Assembly (NCBI GenBank): GCA_035497315.1
Contig: DATJDU010000097.1
Span: 17,466-81,465, forward strand
DNA from: Andeanibacterium sp035497315
GTDB lineage: Bacteria; Pseudomonadota; Alphaproteobacteria; Sphingomonadales; Sphingomonadaceae
Direction: 5' to 3'
Length of the DNA stretch: 64,000 bases
Below the pieces are notes generated by a model, which saw only the letters and a program-made list of their open reading frames with translations, was not told the origin of the DNA and searched no databases. The position numbers were made by a program, and so were the translations under genes. Positions 1 to 9,092 of this stretch are shown here, piece by piece (positions within the stretch are counted from its first letter, which is position 1; each line of letters starts with the position of its first letter).

Positions 1-925
1 CGAACTGTTCGAAGCCCGTATCCCGAAGGACAATTCGGTGATCGCCAAGGTTTCGGGCCGGATCGAATTCGTTCGCGACTACAAGGCGAAGCGCAAGATC
101 GCGATTATCCCGGAAGAGGGCGATCCGATCGAATATCTGATCCCCAAGACCAAGGTGATCGATGTTCAGGAAGGCGACTTCGTCAAGAAGGGCGACAATC
201 TGATCTCGGGCAGCCCGAACCCGCATGACATTCTCGAAGTCATGGGCGTGGAGGCTCTGGCCGAATATCTCGTGGCGGAAATCCAGGAAGTCTATCGCTT
301 GCAGGGCGTGAAGATCAACGACAAGCACATCGAGGTGATCGTTCGCCAGATGCTGCAGAAGGTTGAGATCACCGACGGCGGCGACACGACCTTGCTTCCG
401 GGCGAGGAGGTCGATTTTGAGGAGATGAACGAGCTGAACTCCAAGCTGGCCAAGGGCAAGCAGCCCGCGGCGGGCAAGCCGATCCTGCTGGGCATCACCA
501 AGGCCTCGCTCCAGACGCGTTCGTTCATCTCGGCAGCTTCCTTCCAGGAAACCACCCGCGTGCTCACGCAGGCGGCCGTGGAAGGCAAGAAGGACCAGCT
601 GATCGGCCTGAAGGAAAACGTGATCGTGGGCCGTCTCATCCCCGCCGGTACCGGCGCGGGCATGAACCGCATCCGCGTCGCCGCTTCCAGCCGCGATGCC
701 GCGCTGCGTGCCGCCTACCGCAAGCTGCAGGAAGTGATCATCGCTCCCGAAAGCGCGGCTGAGGAACACGCCGCCGAGCTGCTGCGCGATCCGGCCGACG
801 ATACCGGCAATGACGCGCTGGCGAAGGTCGAGGGCGAAACCCACGGCACCGACGCCGATGCGGGCGAGTACCTGAACCCCGAAGCGGCTGACGAAGCCAC
901 GGGCGAAGCTACCGGCGAGGAATAA
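1..925 (+). CDS. rpoC: RNA polymerase beta' subunit, C-terminal part (5' end outside window)
   Basis: This is the last roughly 308 codons of the beta' subunit of RNA polymerase. The frame is open from the first bases (ELFEARIPKDNS...), so the gene enters from the left. The segment with LGITKASLQTRSFISAASFQETTRVL is the highly conserved C-terminal region of beta' next to the active centre. After it comes an acidic tail rich in Glu, Asp and Ala that ends in GEE, as is common in alphaproteobacteria. A strong hairpin terminator follows 43 bases after the stop, so this is the end of the rpoBC transcript. The identity is very secure; only the 5' part is missing. Confidence 0.97.
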   Translation, partial: ELFEARIPKDNSVIAKVSGRIEFVRDYKAKRKIAIIPEEGDPIEYLIPKTKVIDVQEGDFVKKGDNLISGSPNPHDILEVMGVEALAEYLVAEIQEVYRLQGVKINDKHIEVIVRQMLQKVEITDGGDTTLLPGEEVDFEEMNELNSKLAKGKQPAAGKPILLGITKASLQTRSFISAASFQETTRVLTQAAVEGKKDQLIGLKENVIVGRLIPAGTGAGMNRIRVAASSRDAALRAAYRKLQEVIIAPESAAEEHAAELLRDPADDTGNDALAKVEGETHGTDADAGEYLNPEAADEATGEATGEE

Positions 926-968
926 GCCTCACCCGCCTTCGCGCCCCTTCACCCGGGCACATGAATTA

Positions 969-997
969 CCCCGCCGGAGCGATCCGGCGGGGTTTTT
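969..997 (+). terminator. Rho-independent terminator after rpoC
   Basis: A perfect 9-bp stem (CCCCGCCGG / CCGGCGGGG) with a 6-base loop is followed directly by five T. It closes the rpoC transcript. Confidence 0.92.
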
Positions 998-1063
998 CGT
1001 AAGGTCAGCTATTGTCAGGGGTTGGGCGCAGCCTCGCGCTGGGCGGGCGACACCCTTCGTAAC

Positions 1064-2665
1064 TTAGCTCTTCTTCTGCTTCTTCCTCGCCTTGATTTCT
1101 TCGGGCGAGGGGATCACCTGGCTCAGTTCCGCGATAACGTCATCCGCTGCCAGATAGCGTTCGGCGCGCACATCCGGTTCGTCCGGATCGACGAAGCGGA
1201 CGTAGGCGCTCGTAAGTGGGATGTAATAGCCGTTGTTCCTGGTGGGCAGGGTGAGCAACATCGTGAAGCCCTTCTTGCCGGCGGCCTTGGCTTGCAAGGC
1301 CGAGTGCAGCACGATGGAATCGATTGTCACCAGCGGGTTGCCGAAGGCACTGATCCGCCACAGGCCGTTATCCTTGAGGGGCGTGGCTCCCATCATTTTC
1401 GATTTGGTGACGCGCCAGGTGTCTTTCGAGCGACCTTCGAATTCGCCGATCTTGGCATAGGGCCAGACCAGGGCGAACAAGGTGTTGTTATCCGTATCCT
1501 TCTTCAACTTAACCGCCATTGCGGCGTCGCGGCGGTCCTTCCACAATTCTTCAGGAGTGCGGGCCAGCATGCCGGTCAGTTCTTCCGCCGGGGCACCTTC
1601 GCGCAGGATGCGGTTGGCTTCCATCACCGCGCCAAGGCCCGGCTCGCTCCATTGCGAGCGGGCCCCGAAATTGCGTCGCGCCTGCACAATATTGCCATCG
1701 TGGGCGAGCCGCAGGATGTCATACAGGTCGAGCAGTTCCACCGTTTGCGGAGCGTTTTCCTCCGGCACCCCGCGCGTGCGCCGGTCTGCCATGTTGCTGC
1801 GTGCGAATTCGGCGCGCTTGGCAGCCTGTTCCCAGTTTCCGGCCAGAGCGTGGCCAAGCGCGGTCCCGGCGTAGGACAGCGATCCGGCCTCCTTCGGCTT
1901 CAGTTCCTCCAGCGTGCTCAGCAGCGCCTCGCGTTTCGCCGCGGCTTCGGCAAAGTGGCCCTGTTCCTCCAATATCTCGGCATAGCCGGCCAGCTGGAAG
2001 GGCAGGATGCGCGCGACGTTTTCCATCGCTGCCGTCGCCTCGGGCAAGCTTTCCCGCCTGAATTCGGAATATGTGCTGGCAGTGAGCAGCGGAATGAAGC
2101 TGAAGGCCAGACCATTGGCCCGCCTGAGCGAGGCTCGCTGCGCCCCGGCCACATCGTCCAGCCGCAAGAGGGCTTCGGCTTCGATATTGTCGAAAGAAAA
2201 GCCCATCGAGCGATCGAAATAGGGGTTGCCCACCAGGCCCAGGGCGGTTGCCTCTTCGCGCGCCTTGGCGACATCGCCCAGCGCTGCCTGATAGTCCTTC
2301 GCTTCGATCCGGTGAATAGCGCGGGCAAGGATCAGTGGAATGCGGCGCAGGCCATTGCCTTCGGGTTTCGCCCCGTCGATCAGCTGGGTGCAGGCATCGA
2401 CGCCGGCTTCCCCGAACAGCCGCTTCGAGGAATCGGGTGCTTCGGGCGATTTGGCAAAGATGCCCAGCAGGGTCACGGCACCCAGAATCCGGGCGAAGCT
2501 CTCCCCGTCGCTCATGTTGTTGGGCTTGCCGTCGCAGCGCAGATAGAGCGAGCCGAGCTTCTTTTCCTGTTCCTTCGCTGCCAGTTTCTCGGCGTCCGTT
2601 TCAGCAGCCAGCGGTCCGTGTGCTGCCAGCGCAGCAGCAGCTGCGGCGAGAAAAATCTTCTTCAT
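1064..2665 (-). CDS. Exported TPR-like protein of unknown function
   Basis: A 533-residue protein beginning with a classic signal peptide (MKKIFLAAAAAALAAHGPLAA, cleavage expected after AxA), so it should act in the periplasm. The body is helical and Ala/Leu/Glu rich, with stretches such as AIHRIEAKDYQAALGDVAKAREEA and LEEQGHFAEAAAKREALLSTLEE that look like degenerate tetratricopeptide repeats, suggesting a scaffold for protein contacts. The C-terminal 150 residues are less repetitive and end in a Lys-rich tail (KARKKQKKS). It faces rpoC convergently. No enzyme motif is visible and the partner is unknown. Confidence 0.75.
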   Translation of the reverse strand: MKKIFLAAAAAALAAHGPLAAETDAEKLAAKEQEKKLGSLYLRCDGKPNNMSDGESFARILGAVTLLGIFAKSPEAPDSSKRLFGEAGVDACTQLIDGAKPEGNGLRRIPLILARAIHRIEAKDYQAALGDVAKAREEATALGLVGNPYFDRSMGFSFDNIEAEALLRLDDVAGAQRASLRRANGLAFSFIPLLTASTYSEFRRESLPEATAAMENVARILPFQLAGYAEILEEQGHFAEAAAKREALLSTLEELKPKEAGSLSYAGTALGHALAGNWEQAAKRAEFARSNMADRRTRGVPEENAPQTVELLDLYDILRLAHDGNIVQARRNFGARSQWSEPGLGAVMEANRILREGAPAEELTGMLARTPEELWKDRRDAAMAVKLKKDTDNNTLFALVWPYAKIGEFEGRSKDTWRVTKSKMMGATPLKDNGLWRISAFGNPLVTIDSIVLHSALQAKAAGKKGFTMLLTLPTRNNGYYIPLTSAYVRFVDPDEPDVRAERYLAADDVIAELSQVIPSPEEIKARKKQKKS

Positions 2666-2837
2666 TCTTCGATGCCCCCGAAGCGGGCCCCCACGCCCGC
2701 AATGAAACTGCTAAAAGATTGCGCAAATGATGTGCAAGCCCGGATTCGCCCGTTTCAGAACCAATCTGACTCATGGCTTTGCCCCTTGACCGCAAAACCG
2801 GTTCCCTCTTGTCTTTCCGATGGGCTAGAGCTTCCCC

Positions 2838-4493
2838 ATGGCCGATACTCTTTCCATCACGCTCGCCCAGCTCAACCAGAATGTGGGCGATATTTCCGGC
2901 AATACCGAGTCCATGCTCAAGGTGCGGGCGGAGGCGGGGAAGACGGATCTTGTCGTGTTCCCGGAGATGCATCTGATTGGCTATCCGCCGGAGGATCTGA
3001 TCCTGAAGCCCGCCCTGATCGAGCGTGCGGCGGCGGAGCTGGAGCGGCTGGCCCTGTGCACCGGCGATGGCGGTCCGGCGATGCTGGTGGGCAGTGTGTT
3101 CGTGCGCGACGGGGCGCTGCATAATGGGGTGGCGCTGCTCGATGGCGGGCGGGTCACGGCCACGCGCTTCAAGCATGAGCTGCCCAATTACGGCACTTTC
3201 GACGAGATGCGCTATTTCACTCCCGGCCCCTTGCCGGAGCCGGTGCTGTTCCGCGGTGCGATGCTGGGCCTGCCGATCTGCGAGGATATCTGGCACCCCG
3301 ACGTATGCCGCCATCTGGCCGATTTCGGCGCGGGCCTGTTCATCTGCGTGAACGGCAGCCCCTACGAGATCGACAAGGACGTGCTGCGCATCGACGAGAT
3401 CGCCCGCCGCCGCGCGGTCGATACGGGCATCCCCATGGCCTATCTCAATCGCGTGGGCGGGCAGGACGAGCTGGTGTTCGACGGGGCGAGCTTCGTCATC
3501 AACGGCGATGGGTCGCTGGCCGTGCAGATGCGCGACTGGGAAGAACAGGTCGTCGAGACGAAATGGACCAAGGTCGCGCGCGGGTGGAACTGCAACCGGG
3601 GCGAGCTTGAAGGGCTGAGCGACCATGCGGAAGAGACCTGGTGCGCCATGGTTCTGGCCCTGCGCGATTATGTGAACAAGAACCGCTTCCCCGGTGTGGT
3701 GCTGGGCCTTTCCGGCGGGATCGATTCCGCCGTCTGCGCCGCCATCGCGGTGGATGCGCTGGGGCCGGAACGGGTGTGGTGCGTGATGCTGCCCAGCCGC
3801 TTCACCAGCCAGGAAAGCCTGGACGATGCGAAGGCCTGCGCAGAGGCGCTGGGCTGCCGCTATTCGATCATCCCGATCCAGCCGGCGGTGGAAGGCTTCG
3901 ATGCCATGCTGGAAGACAGTTTTGCCGATACCAAGGTGGATATCACCGAGGAGAATTTGCAGTCGCGCATTCGCGGCGTGACGCTGATGGCGCTCAGCAA
4001 CAAATTCGGCCCGATGCTGGTGACCACCGGCAACAAGAGCGAGATGAGCGTGGGCTATGCCACGATCTATGGCGATATGGCGGGCGGATATAATCCGCTG
4101 AAGGATGCCTATAAGATGACCGTGTTCGGCGTCGCCAAATGGCGCAACACGGGCGTGCCGCGCATCGGGCTGGGCCCGGCGGGCGAAGTGATCCCGCAGC
4201 GCATCATCGACAAGCCGCCCAGCGCGGAACTGCGCCCCGACCAGAAGGATGAGGATTCGCTGCCTCCCTATCCGGTGCTGGACCGCATCCTGATGGGACT
4301 GGTGGAGCATGAGAAGAGCGTGGACCAGCTCGCCGCCGAAGGGCTGGATCGCGCCACGGTGGAGCGGATCGAGCATCTGCTGAACCTGGCGGAATACAAG
4401 CGCCGCCAGGCCCCGCCGGGCGTGAAGCTGGGCATGCGCAATTTCGGGCGTGACCGGCGCTATCCGATCACGCACAGCTTTCGCAGCAAATGA
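2838..4493 (+). CDS. nadE: Glutamine-dependent NAD+ synthetase
   Basis: This 551-residue enzyme makes NAD+ from nicotinic acid adenine dinucleotide, using ATP and glutamine. The N-terminal half is a nitrilase-type glutaminase with the triad visible as Glu43 (FPEM), Lys112 (RFKHELPNYG) and Cys148 (LPICEDIW). The C-terminal half is the synthetase, with the PP-loop SGGIDS at residues 292-297. The length fits the two-domain form, which takes nitrogen from glutamine rather than free ammonia. It sits 31 bases before gltX and is probably co-transcribed with it. Confidence 0.95.
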   Translation: MADTLSITLAQLNQNVGDISGNTESMLKVRAEAGKTDLVVFPEMHLIGYPPEDLILKPALIERAAAELERLALCTGDGGPAMLVGSVFVRDGALHNGVALLDGGRVTATRFKHELPNYGTFDEMRYFTPGPLPEPVLFRGAMLGLPICEDIWHPDVCRHLADFGAGLFICVNGSPYEIDKDVLRIDEIARRRAVDTGIPMAYLNRVGGQDELVFDGASFVINGDGSLAVQMRDWEEQVVETKWTKVARGWNCNRGELEGLSDHAEETWCAMVLALRDYVNKNRFPGVVLGLSGGIDSAVCAAIAVDALGPERVWCVMLPSRFTSQESLDDAKACAEALGCRYSIIPIQPAVEGFDAMLEDSFADTKVDITEENLQSRIRGVTLMALSNKFGPMLVTTGNKSEMSVGYATIYGDMAGGYNPLKDAYKMTVFGVAKWRNTGVPRIGLGPAGEVIPQRIIDKPPSAELRPDQKDEDSLPPYPVLDRILMGLVEHEKSVDQLAAEGLDRATVERIEHLLNLAEYKRRQAPPGVKLGMRNFGRDRRYPITHSFRSK

Positions 4494-4524
4494 CAAAGCT
4501 GGGCCGAACCGCTAACGGCGCTGC

Positions 4525-5856
4525 ATGAGCACCGTCACCCGTTTCGCCCCATCGCCCACCGGGCGCCTGCATGTCGGCAATATCCGCACTGCGCTCCATA
4601 ACTGGATGCTCGCGAAAAAGGCCGGCGGGCGCTTCCTGCTGCGGATCGACGATACCGACCGGGAACGCAGCAAGGAAGAATATGTCGAGGCGATCCGCGC
4701 CGATCTGGCGTGGCTGGGGCTGGAGCCGGAGGCCGAGGCGCGCCAGTCCGAACGCTTCCCGCTCTATCAGATGCAGCTCGAATATCTGCTGAGCGAAGGC
4801 CGGCTCTATCGCTGCTATGAAACCGCGCAGGAACTGGAGCTGAAGCGCAAGGTGCTGCTGGGGCGCGGGCTGCCGCCGATCTATGACCGGGCGGGGCTGG
4901 CGCTGACCGAAGCGGAGCACAAGGATTTCGCGGCACGGGGCATTGCCCCGCACTGGCGCTTCAAGCTGGACCATTCCGCGCCGATCGAATGGGAAGACGG
5001 CATTCGCGGGCACCAGCATTTCGACCCGGCCCAGCTTTCCGACCCGGTGGTGCGCCGGGCGGACGGATCGTGGCTCTATATGCTGCCCAGCGCGATCGAC
5101 GATATCGAGATGGGCGTGACCGATGTTTTGCGCGGGGAGGATCATGTCTCCAACACCGCGCTGCAGATCCAGATGTTCACGGCGCTGGGGGCCCGCCCGC
5201 CGCGCTTTGCCCATGAGGCGCTGCTGGTGGGGAGCGAGGGCAAATTGTCCAAGCGCCTGGGCTCGCTGGGGGCGGATGCCTTCCGCGAGCGGGGGATCGA
5301 ACCTGCCGCGCTGGTGGCTTTGCTCGCGCGGCTGGGCACCTCGCAGCCGGTGGAGCCGATTGCCGACCGCGTCGCGCTGGTCGCGAGCTTCGACCTTTCC
5401 ACTTTCGGCCGCGCCCCTGCCCGTTTCGACGAGACGGAGCTGGAGCGGATCAATGCCGGCATCGTCCACCAGCTCACCTTTGCCGAAGTGCAGCACCGCC
5501 TGCCTGTGGGCATGGGCGAGGGAGGCTGGCTCGCCATCCGCCCGAACCTTGCCCATCTGGGCGAGGCGGCGGATTGGTGGCAGGTCGTCACCGGGCCGGT
5601 CGAGGCGGCGGAATTTTCGGAAGAGGACAGGGCCTTCCTGGCCGAAGCCGCTCGCCTGCTGGCGTGGAGCGAGGACCCGTGGCCTGCGCTGACAGGGGCG
5701 TTGAAGGAAGCGACCGGGCGCAAGGGCAAGCCCCTGTTCCATCCCCTGCGCCTCGCGCTGACGGGTCGGGATTCCGGGCCGGACATGAAGGCGCTGCTGC
5801 CCCTGATCGGGGAGGCCGAAGCGCGGGCGAGGCTGGAGCGGGCCGCGCAGGGGTGA
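4525..5856 (+). CDS. gltX: Glutamate--tRNA ligase
   Basis: A class I aminoacyl-tRNA synthetase that charges tRNA with glutamate in the cytoplasm. The N-terminus carries the signature FAPSPTGRLHVGN (the HIGH-equivalent at residues 16-19), and the KMSKS-equivalent appears as KLSKR at 240-244. At 443 residues it is shorter than the roughly 470-residue E. coli enzyme, which fits the short-form GltX of alphaproteobacteria; many of these genomes carry two copies, so it may be one of a pair. It lies 14 bases upstream of the thioredoxin-like gene. Confidence 0.93.
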   Translation: MSTVTRFAPSPTGRLHVGNIRTALHNWMLAKKAGGRFLLRIDDTDRERSKEEYVEAIRADLAWLGLEPEAEARQSERFPLYQMQLEYLLSEGRLYRCYETAQELELKRKVLLGRGLPPIYDRAGLALTEAEHKDFAARGIAPHWRFKLDHSAPIEWEDGIRGHQHFDPAQLSDPVVRRADGSWLYMLPSAIDDIEMGVTDVLRGEDHVSNTALQIQMFTALGARPPRFAHEALLVGSEGKLSKRLGSLGADAFRERGIEPAALVALLARLGTSQPVEPIADRVALVASFDLSTFGRAPARFDETELERINAGIVHQLTFAEVQHRLPVGMGEGGWLAIRPNLAHLGEAADWWQVVTGPVEAAEFSEEDRAFLAEAARLLAWSEDPWPALTGALKEATGRKGKPLFHPLRLALTGRDSGPDMKALLPLIGEAEARARLERAAQG

Positions 5857-5870
5857 GGCGGTAAGGCACC

Positions 5871-6665
5871 ATGCCAGGTATCGTCCAGTTCGGGCCACTG
5901 GTGATGGCCAGCGACCGGCTGCTGGCGCTCGCGCTGATCATGGCGTTCCTGTTCGGCCTCGATCGGATCGCCCTGCGCCATGGCCTGCCCGCGAAGACCG
6001 GCGGGATCGCGCTGGCGGCGGGGCTTGTCTCCGCGCGGCTGGCCTATGTCCTCACCCATTACGATGCCTTCGCGCAGGATTGGGGCGCGGCCTTCGCCTT
6101 CTGGCAGGGCGGGTTCACAGGCTGGGCCGGGTTTCTCGGCGCAGCGGCGGTGGTTGCATGGCGGGTGAAATCGCGCGCCGCCGCGCTGCCTTCGCTGGGA
6201 ATGCTGGCGGCCATCGCCGCCCTGTGGTTCGGCGGATCGGCCCTGCTGCGCCCGTCGCCAGGGCCGATGCCCGAACTGCCGCAAATGCTGGACCTTCAGG
6301 GTAAGGCGTTCGACCCAGGCCAGCTTGCGGGCAGGCCCTATGTTGTCAACCTCTGGGCCACATGGTGTCCGCCCTGCCGCCGCGAATTGCCGATGCTGGC
6401 GCAGGAGGCCGGGCGGGCGGGCGTGCCGATCCTGCTGGTCAGCCAGGGCGAGGATGCGCGTATCGTGCGCACATTTCTGGAGCGGGAAGGGATCGCGGGC
6501 AGCGCCGTCCTGCTGGATCGCGCTTCCGGCCTGTCGCGCGCGCTGGGCAGCACGGCCTTGCCTACTACCCTGTTCGTGGACCGGCAGGGCAGGATCGTGG
6601 AAACGCAGATCGGCGAACTCTCCCGCGCGGCGCTGGCCGATGGGATCGCGTCGATCGAGGAATGA
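5871..6665 (+). CDS. Membrane-anchored TlpA-type thioredoxin with Lgt-like N-terminal half
   Basis: This 264-residue protein has two parts. Residues 1-125 hold about four hydrophobic segments with a pattern (ALRHGLPAKTGGIALAAGLVSARLAYVL...GGFTGWAGFLGA) that recalls the core of prolipoprotein diacylglyceryl transferase. Residues 135-264 form a thioredoxin fold with WATWCPPCRRE; the redox pair is Cys165 and Cys169, and cis-Pro lies in STALPTTLF. The thioredoxin part should face the periplasm and reduce or form disulfides, for instance in cytochrome c maturation. It follows gltX closely. The exact partner cannot be told from the sequence. Confidence 0.85.
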   Translation: MPGIVQFGPLVMASDRLLALALIMAFLFGLDRIALRHGLPAKTGGIALAAGLVSARLAYVLTHYDAFAQDWGAAFAFWQGGFTGWAGFLGAAAVVAWRVKSRAAALPSLGMLAAIAALWFGGSALLRPSPGPMPELPQMLDLQGKAFDPGQLAGRPYVVNLWATWCPPCRRELPMLAQEAGRAGVPILLVSQGEDARIVRTFLEREGIAGSAVLLDRASGLSRALGSTALPTTLFVDRQGRIVETQIGELSRAALADGIASIEE

Positions 6666-6830
6666 GCGCCGGCAGCGCGAAAGACTTTCCTACATCGCCC
6701 CTGTCTGAAACAAGCGCGCCGGCTCTTTCGCATAGTCGGTTTCCCGCTTGCATGGCGGATGGGCACGCCGCCGCGCGAAAAGTCACATCCGCACGCCGCC
6801 GGTCAGCAATAGCCTGCTGAAAACACCCGA

Positions 6831-6866
6831 AAAATCCCGCAATCCGAAAAAGTTTCGCGGGCCTTT
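6831..6866 (-). terminator. Possible terminator for pyk
   Basis: On the minus strand, just after the pyk stop, CCCGC and GCGGG arms enclose a 16-base loop and are followed by a short T-rich stretch. The 5-bp stem is short, so this is only a weak candidate. The rest of 6666-6871 shows no gene. Confidence 0.4.
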
Positions 6867-6871
6867 CAGTG

Positions 6872-8350
6872 TCAGCTTTCCGCCGTGTGCCGGTCCAGCT
6901 CGTCGCCGGTCAGGCGCACCACATGCAGCAGGTTGGTGGAGCCGGGCGTGCCGAAGGGAACGCCGGCCAGCATCACCAGCCGCGATCCGGCCTCGCCCAT
7001 ACCGTGGCGCAGGGCCATGCGCTTGCCCTTGGCCACCATTTCCTCGAAGCTGCCGATGTCGCGCGTGGTCACGGCATGGGCGCCCCACAACAGCCCTACA
7101 CGCCGCGCCGTCTTGAGCGAGGGGGTGAGCACCATAACCGGCACGGAAGGCCGTTCGCGCGCCACGCGGCGGGCGGTGGAGCCCGATCCGGTGAACACCA
7201 CCACGGCAGAGATCGGCATGGTCTCGGCAATGCTCATGCAGGCGTGGGACAGCGCGTCGGCCGTGGTCGGATCGGGGCGCGTTTCGTGCATGCGGATACG
7301 CGAGCGATAGCTGGCATCGCCTTCGATCTTGGCGGCAATGCGGTCCATCATCGACACGGCTTCTTCCGGCCACTGGCCTGCCGCAGTCTCGGCCGAGAGC
7401 ATCACCGCATCCGCCCCGTCATAGACGGCATTGGCCACGTCCGACACTTCGGCACGGGTCGGGGTGGGGCTTTCGATCATGGATTCGAGCATCTGGGTCG
7501 CCACGATCACCGGCTTGCCCTGATTGCGCGCGCAATTGACGATCTGTTTCTGCAGCGGGGGCACGTCCTCGGGGTTGAGTTCCACGCCCAGATCGCCGCG
7601 CGCCACCATCACTGCGTCGGCCAGTTCGATGATCTCGTCCAGCCGGTCGATCGCAGCGGGCTTTTCGATCTTGGCGCATAATGCGCCATAGCCGCCCATC
7701 AGCTTCCTCGCCTCGGCCACATCCTCGGGCCGCTGGACGAAGGAGAGGGCGATCCAGTCCGCCCCGTGCCTGATCGCGAAGGCCAGGTCCTTGCGGTCCT
7801 TCTCGGTCAGGGCGGGCACGGGCACCACCGCATCGGGCACGTTCACGCCCTTGCGGTCGGAAATCACGCCGCCCACTTCGGCGCTGGTGAGTATCTCGTT
7901 TTCGTCGGCCCGGATCACACGCAGGCGGATCTTGCCATCGTCGATCAGCAGGCGCTGGCCCTTTTCGAGGACGCCGAACAATTCCGGATGCGGCAGGCAG
8001 ACGCGGTTCTCGTCGCCCGGCTCGGGATTGCGGTCCAGCGTGAAGTGGCTGCCATGTCGGATCACCACCCGGTCGCCCTTGCGGAAGGTGCCTACGCGCA
8101 GTTTGGGGCCCTGCAGATCGCACAATATGGCGATGGGATGGGCCAGTTCCTTTTCCAGCGTGCGGATCGCCTTGATCGTTTCCTCATGCGTGGCATGATC
8201 GCCATGGCTCATATTCACGCGGAACGCGTCCGCGCCTGCCAGCACCAGACGCCGGAGCATCTCCGGCTCGCGGCTCGCAGGGCCGATGGTGGCCAGGATC
8301 TTGACCTTGCGGTTGCGCCGCTTGAGCTTGGGCTGTTCGAACTTTGCCAT
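6872..8350 (-). CDS. pyk: Pyruvate kinase
   Basis: This 492-residue enzyme converts phosphoenolpyruvate and ADP to pyruvate and ATP. Family signatures are in order: KILATIGPASREPEMLRRL and FRVNMSHGDH at the N-terminus, the active-site segment with CAKIEKPAAIDRLDEI, and MVARGDLGVEL, which binds phosphate and metal. ATQMLESMIESPTPTRAEVSDVANAV is equally typical. The C-terminal regulatory domain (VVVFTGSGSTARRVARERP) is present, so it should be of ordinary length and regulation. It is transcribed divergently from the DUF1244 gene. Confidence 0.96.
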   Translation of the reverse strand: MAKFEQPKLKRRNRKVKILATIGPASREPEMLRRLVLAGADAFRVNMSHGDHATHEETIKAIRTLEKELAHPIAILCDLQGPKLRVGTFRKGDRVVIRHGSHFTLDRNPEPGDENRVCLPHPELFGVLEKGQRLLIDDGKIRLRVIRADENEILTSAEVGGVISDRKGVNVPDAVVPVPALTEKDRKDLAFAIRHGADWIALSFVQRPEDVAEARKLMGGYGALCAKIEKPAAIDRLDEIIELADAVMVARGDLGVELNPEDVPPLQKQIVNCARNQGKPVIVATQMLESMIESPTPTRAEVSDVANAVYDGADAVMLSAETAAGQWPEEAVSMMDRIAAKIEGDASYRSRIRMHETRPDPTTADALSHACMSIAETMPISAVVVFTGSGSTARRVARERPSVPVMVLTPSLKTARRVGLLWGAHAVTTRDIGSFEEMVAKGKRMALRHGMGEAGSRLVMLAGVPFGTPGSTNLLHVVRLTGDELDRHTAES

Positions 8351-8410
8351 GGGAACGTGCCTATGTCAGAGGCACCTGACATTACAACTACAGCTTTGCG
8401 GGAAATATTG

Positions 8411-8725
8411 ATGACCGACGCATCCGATCCCCTAGACACTCTGCCCGACGATGTCGCCGCCGCCGCCTTTCGCCGGCTGGTACGCCATTTGCGCAAGCGC
8501 CACGATGCGCAGAACATCGACCTGATGGGGCTGGCGGGCTTCTGCCGCAATTGCCTGGCCGACTGGATCAACGATGCCGGGGCAGGGCTTTCCAAGCCCG
8601 ACGCCCGCGCCCTGATCCACGGCATGCCGATGGAGGAATGGAAGGCGAAATACCAGACCGAGGCCACGCCCGAGCAGATGGCCCGGATGGAAGAAAGCCT
8701 GAAGCGCAACGGCGGGGTGCATTAG
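8411..8725 (+). CDS. DUF1244 family small protein
   Basis: A 104-residue soluble protein belonging to a proteobacterial family of unknown function. The core AFRRLVRHLRKRHDAQNIDLMGLAGFCRNCLADWI with its paired cysteines is characteristic, followed by a conserved MPMEEWKAKYQ segment. The start chosen at 8411 (MTDASDPL) gives the usual family length; an ATG at 8363 is possible but would add an extra 16 residues reaching towards the pyk start. It may share a promoter region with divergent pyk. No function should be assigned. Confidence 0.85.
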   Translation: MTDASDPLDTLPDDVAAAAFRRLVRHLRKRHDAQNIDLMGLAGFCRNCLADWINDAGAGLSKPDARALIHGMPMEEWKAKYQTEATPEQMARMEESLKRNGGVH

Positions 8726-8848
8726 TTCACGACCCAATTCCCCGGTCCTTCCCATTCTGGGGAGGAACTTGCCGCCCGGCCTTCACCCCCCCGGCGCCGC
8801 CCGCTATCAGCGCGCCAACCGATTCTCATTCCAACGGAGCCCACACAG

Positions 8849-9085
8849 ATGGCCGAAACCACCGATGACCGCCTGCGCCTGCTGATCGAACGCGTCGAAC
8901 GCCTCGAAGAGGAAAAGAAGGGCATCGCCGACGATATTCGCGACGTCTATGCCGAGGCGAAGGCTGTGGGCTATGACGCCAAGATCATGCGCCAGATCGT
9001 GCGCCTGCGTAAGATGTCGCCCGACGACCGGGCCGAGATGGAAGCCATCCTCGATACCTACAAGGCCGCGCTCGGCATCGGCTAA
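8849..9085 (+). CDS. gapR: GapR-type nucleoid-associated protein (DUF2312)
   Basis: A 78-residue, mostly helical protein with a coiled-coil start (LLIERVERLEEEKKGIADDIRDVYAEAKAVGYD) and the conserved segment KIMRQIVRLRKM. This matches the DUF2312 family, whose Caulobacter member GapR tracks overtwisted DNA ahead of replication and transcription machinery and stimulates topoisomerases. The length is normal. It stands alone, 123 bases after the DUF1244 gene and convergent with the CPBP protease gene. Assignment rests on the whole-length match to the family pattern. Confidence 0.88.
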   Translation: MAETTDDRLRLLIERVERLEEEKKGIADDIRDVYAEAKAVGYDAKIMRQIVRLRKMSPDDRAEMEAILDTYKAALGIG

Positions 9086-9092
9086 ATGCGTC

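Noticed and set aside
1022..3124. Long plus-strand open frame of 700 codons opposite the TPR-like gene
   Set aside because: It runs antisense to a protein with a signal peptide and good codon use; its translation is rich in Arg, Gln, Phe and His with no family pattern, as expected for a GC-rich shadow frame.
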